NCBI RefSeq assembly: GCF_000721175.1
Contig: NZ_JOEZ01000021.1
Coordinates: forward strand, 62,001-126,000
Length of the DNA: 64,000 bases
Direction: 5' to 3'
DNA from: Streptomyces anulatus
GTDB taxonomy: Bacteria; Actinomycetota; Actinomycetes; Streptomycetales; Streptomycetaceae
The translations under genes and the position numbers were made by a program. The notes under the pieces are model-generated. The model was not told the DNA's origin. It saw only the letters and a list, made by a program, of their open reading frames with translations, and did not search any database. Positions 61,828-64,000 of this stretch are shown piece after piece. The first letter of the stretch is position 1. Each line of letters opens with the position of its first letter.

Positions 61828-62658
61828 CTAGATGAGCCCGTGCCCGGCGAGGTACTCCAGCTGCGCCCGCACCGACAGCTCGGCGGCCGGCCACAGGGAG
61901 CGGTCCACGTCGGCGTACACCTTCGCCACCACCTCCGACGGCGCACGGTGCCCGGCCTCCACCGCCGTCTCCACCTGGGCGAGCCGGTGCGCGCGGTGGG
62001 CCAGGTAGAACTCCACCGCCCCCTGCGCGTCGTCCAGGACCGGCCCGTGGCCCGGCAGCACCGTGTGGACGCCGTCGTCGACCGTCAGCGACCGCAGCCG
62101 CCTGAGCGAGTCCAGGTAGTCGCCGAGCCGCCCGTCCGGGTGCGCGACCACCGTCGTACCGCGGCCGAGGACCGTGTCGCCCGTCAGCACCGCCCGGTCG
62201 GCGGGCAGATGGAACGAGAGCGAGTCCGCGGTGTGCCCCGGTGTCGGCACCACGCGCAGCTCCAGGCCGCCGGTGGTGATCACGTCGCCCGCCGCGAGGC
62301 CCTCGTCGCCCAGCCGCAGCGCCGCGTCCAGGGCCCGCACCTTCGTGCCCGTCAGCTCCGCGAACCGGCCCGCGCCCCCCGCGTGGTCGGGGTGCCCGTG
62401 GGTGAGCAGCGTGAGGCCCACGCGTCTCCCGGACCGCTGCACCGCCCCGATCACGGCCCGCAGGTGTACGTCGTCGGGCGGCCCGGGATCGATGACGACC
62501 GCGAGGTCGGAGTCGGGCTCGGCCACGATCCAGGTGTTCGTCCCGTCGAGCGTCATCGCGGACGGGTTGGGCGCGAGGACGTTGACCGTACGTGCGGTCG
62601 CGGGGCCGGAGACCACCGTTCCGCGCGGCTGTCCGGGCAGGGCGGCTGCGTCGCTCAC
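61828..62658 (-). CDS. Metallo-beta-lactamase-fold hydrolase
   Basis: The 276-residue product has LTLLTHGHPDHAGGAGRFAE (the HxHxDH zinc motif), VVPTPGHTADSLSFHLPADR, VLTGDTVLGRGTTVVAHPDG and VLPGHGP. This is the glyoxalase II/LACTB2-like type, a possible thioester hydrolase or RNase; the substrate is unknown. Its stop codon lies inside the CTAG of the transposon end, so the insert landed exactly behind the gene. Confidence 0.9.
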   Translation of the reverse strand: MSDAAALPGQPRGTVVSGPATARTVNVLAPNPSAMTLDGTNTWIVAEPDSDLAVVIDPGPPDDVHLRAVIGAVQRSGRRVGLTLLTHGHPDHAGGAGRFAELTGTKVRALDAALRLGDEGLAAGDVITTGGLELRVVPTPGHTADSLSFHLPADRAVLTGDTVLGRGTTVVAHPDGRLGDYLDSLRRLRSLTVDDGVHTVLPGHGPVLDDAQGAVEFYLAHRAHRLAQVETAVEAGHRAPSEVVAKVYADVDRSLWPAAELSVRAQLEYLAGHGLI

Positions 62659-63614
62659 GCGGCACCCCCGGATCCCGCCGCGGGCACGTGCTTGGTGAAC
62701 TCGTCGTGCCCCGGCCAGCTCAGCACCAGCTCGTCGCCCTCCAGACGGGCCTGCGCGAGCACCGGGGTCATGTCCTGCCCGTCAGCCGCCCCGAGCGCCT
62801 CGGCGGCCGTCCTGTACGGCGCGAGGGCTCGCAGCGTGGTCACGGTGGGCGGCATCATCAGCAGCTCGCCCGCGTCGTAGCGGCGGGCCGCCTCGGCGGC
62901 GGCGATCCACACCGTGCGGTCGGCCTCGGTGGAGACGTCCCGGGTGCGCTGCCCCTCGGGGAGCGCGGCGACGAAGAACCAGGTGTCGTAGCGGCGCGGT
63001 TCGAACTCCGGGGTGATCCAGCGCGCCCAGGCGCCCAGCAGGTCCGAGCGCAGCACCAGGCCGCGCCGGTCCAGGAACTCCGCGAAGGACAGGTCCCGGG
63101 CGACCAGTGCCTCCCGGTCGGCCTCCCAGTCCTCGCCCGTCGTGTCGCCGACCACGGTCGTGGCGGTGGGCCCGGCGAGGAGGACGCCCGCCTCCTCGAA
63201 CGTCTCGCGCACGGCCGCGCAGACGACGGCCTGCGCCTCGGTGACCGTCGCCACGCCGAGCCGGTCGGCCCAGTGCTCCAGCGGGGGCCCGGCCCACCCG
63301 ATCAGCCGGTCGTCGTCGCGCGGATCGACCCCGCCACCCGGATAGGCGTACGCGCCTCCGGCGAACGCCATGGAGGTCCGGCGGCGAAGCATGTGCACGA
63401 CAGGCCCGCGCGCCCCGGACCCGGACCCGGCCGGGTCACCGCCCTGCACGCCCGGGCCACCGCCCAGCCCGCCCGGATCGCCGTCCTGCACGGCCCGATC
63501 ACGGAGCAGCATCACCGTGGCGGCCCGCCGGGGTGTCACGGCCGTCAGCTCACCGGCGGCGAGGGCCCGGATCCGGTCGGGCCATTCCGGGGGGTACCAC
63601 TGACCTTGGGACAT
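62655..63614 (-). CDS. NUDIX hydrolase
   Basis: The 319-residue product starts MSQGQWYPPEWPDRIRALAA and contains YAYPGGGVDPRDDDR and VVCAAVRETFEEAGVLLAGP, an atypical NUDIX box (RETFEEAG kept, the first half divergent and widely separated). It overlaps the MBL-fold gene by 4 bases, an arrangement conserved in actinobacteria. The substrate is probably a nucleoside diphosphate derivative. Confidence 0.88.
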   Translation of the reverse strand: MSQGQWYPPEWPDRIRALAAGELTAVTPRRAATVMLLRDRAVQDGDPGGLGGGPGVQGGDPAGSGSGARGPVVHMLRRRTSMAFAGGAYAYPGGGVDPRDDDRLIGWAGPPLEHWADRLGVATVTEAQAVVCAAVRETFEEAGVLLAGPTATTVVGDTTGEDWEADREALVARDLSFAEFLDRRGLVLRSDLLGAWARWITPEFEPRRYDTWFFVAALPEGQRTRDVSTEADRTVWIAAAEAARRYDAGELLMMPPTVTTLRALAPYRTAAEALGAADGQDMTPVLAQARLEGDELVLSWPGHDEFTKHVPAAGSGGAA

Positions 63615-63772
63615 GGCCGGAGGCTATCCGGAACCGCGCCGATGTTCGAGAGGCTCCCTGAGCATCGCGGTGACCCGACATGCCCCGTACACGCCCGCCA
63701 TGCCCCGTACGCACGCGATCCCGCCCGGTCGCGGGACCGGACGGGATCGGAAGGACGAACGGAAAAGGGTTC

Positions 63773-64000
63773 TCAGGCGTCGACGAGCTCCACCTGGACC
63801 TCGACCTCGACCGGTGCGTCCAGCGGCAGCACGGCGACGCCCACGGCGCTGCGGGCGTGCACGCCCTTGTCGCCGAGGACCGCGCCCAGCAGCTCGCTGG
63901 CGCCGTTGATCACGGCGGGCTGCCCGGTGAAGTCGGAGGCCGAGGCGACGAAGCCCACGACCTTCACGACGCGCTTGATCCGGTCCAGGTCGCCGGCGAC
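63773..64000 (-). CDS. RidA-family protein, 5' part beyond the window
   Basis: The last 75 codons are present. They read [60 protein letters not shown], typical of the RidA/YjgF trimer, including the Arg of HARSAVG that binds the carboxylate of imine intermediates. It deaminates reactive enamines such as 2-aminoacrylate. Confidence 0.9.
   Translation of the reverse strand, partial: VAGDLDRIKRVVKVVGFVASASDFTGQPAVINGASELLGAVLGDKGVHARSAVGVAVLPLDAPVEVEVQVELVDA

Larger units (their letters stand above)
58677..61831. mobile_element. 3.15-kb IS982-associated transposon with cargo
   Basis: CTAGGTGATTGATTCCAAGGG (58677-58697) and CCCTTGGAATCGATCATCTAG (61811-61831) are inverted repeats matching at 19 of 21 bases. 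Because CTAG is its own complement, the outer four bases could equally be a 4-bp target duplication. The IS982-like transposase lies at the right end, 1 base before the right repeat. No internal left IS end is visible near 60870, so the whole unit appears to move as one. Cargo: AlkC-like repair protein, ABM-like protein and a CGNR regulator. Confidence 0.75.

Overview
The window is high-GC actinobacterial DNA and almost certainly a Streptomyces chromosome. Codon third positions are G/C-saturated, GTG/TTG starts and GTGA/ATGA stop-start overlaps are frequent, and the right two thirds follow a gene order I recall from the S. coelicolor chromosome: topA, tmk, holB, hppA, bldG, a Tad-type secretion cluster, acs, nhaA, nth, crp. 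That order is from memory and was not checked by a search.

Layout. (1) 1-7440 is an eroded accessory zone. It holds a gene 3' end, a DUF1963-like gene cut by an IS21-type istA remnant, a lipoprotein, a 374-bp internally deleted IS3 derivative with perfect 15-bp ends, a VapC-like fragment, a conserved hypothetical gene, a twice-frameshifted gene, an intact CYTH/CyaB gene and a decayed tyrosine integrase. (2) 7558-17402 is a well-bounded 9.8-kb integrated element. It is flanked by a 46-bp direct repeat derived from the 3' end of the tRNA-Thr(CGT) gene, which stays intact at the right end. A rightward module carries DUF6907-like proteins, an RHH-like protein and an HNH protein. A leftward operon runs from an excisionase through a DUF2742-like protein, a RepA-like AAA ATPase and an Arr-like ADP-ribosyltransferase to an HK97-type major capsid protein. 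A small wHTH regulator lies beside a helically phased CTACC array, and an HTH protein is translationally coupled to the integrase. No portal, terminase or tail genes are visible, which suggests a phage satellite. (3) 17434-29300 is core: an exported peptidase, holB, a tmk fused to a membrane transporter domain, topA and a methyltransferase. (4) 29300-37450 holds a lipoprotein, the proton pyrophosphatase, bldG with its anti-sigma partner, a DEAH helicase and a TlpA-like lipoprotein. (5) 37600-43184 is an actinobacterial Tad operon on the minus strand, ordered CpaE-like, TadA/CpaF, TadB, TadC, DUF4244 pilin-like, TadE-like, second TadE-like. The last gene has an expanded repetitive N-terminus and no normal stop. 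(6) 43600-58600 holds a HAD phosphatase, a degenerate Fic-like protein, a ParA/ArsA-like ATPase, a deacetylase-like lipoprotein, acs, nhaA, a holin-X-like protein, an epoxide-hydrolase-like protein, a MarP-like protease with a replaced C-terminus, a NUDIX protein, nth and crp. (7) 58677-61831 is a 3.15-kb insert bounded by 21-bp inverted repeats. It carries an IS982-like transposase and three passengers, including an AlkC-like repair protein. (8) The end holds an MBL-fold hydrolase, a NUDIX hydrolase and a RidA fragment.

The best candidate for an undescribed system is the 9.8-kb element: a lone capsid gene, an ADP-ribosyltransferase, paired arm-type sites, a shared operator at its two control regions and a phased CTACC array. 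It lies beside the decayed integrase of an older element that used the same tRNA. The IS982-associated transposon is the second.
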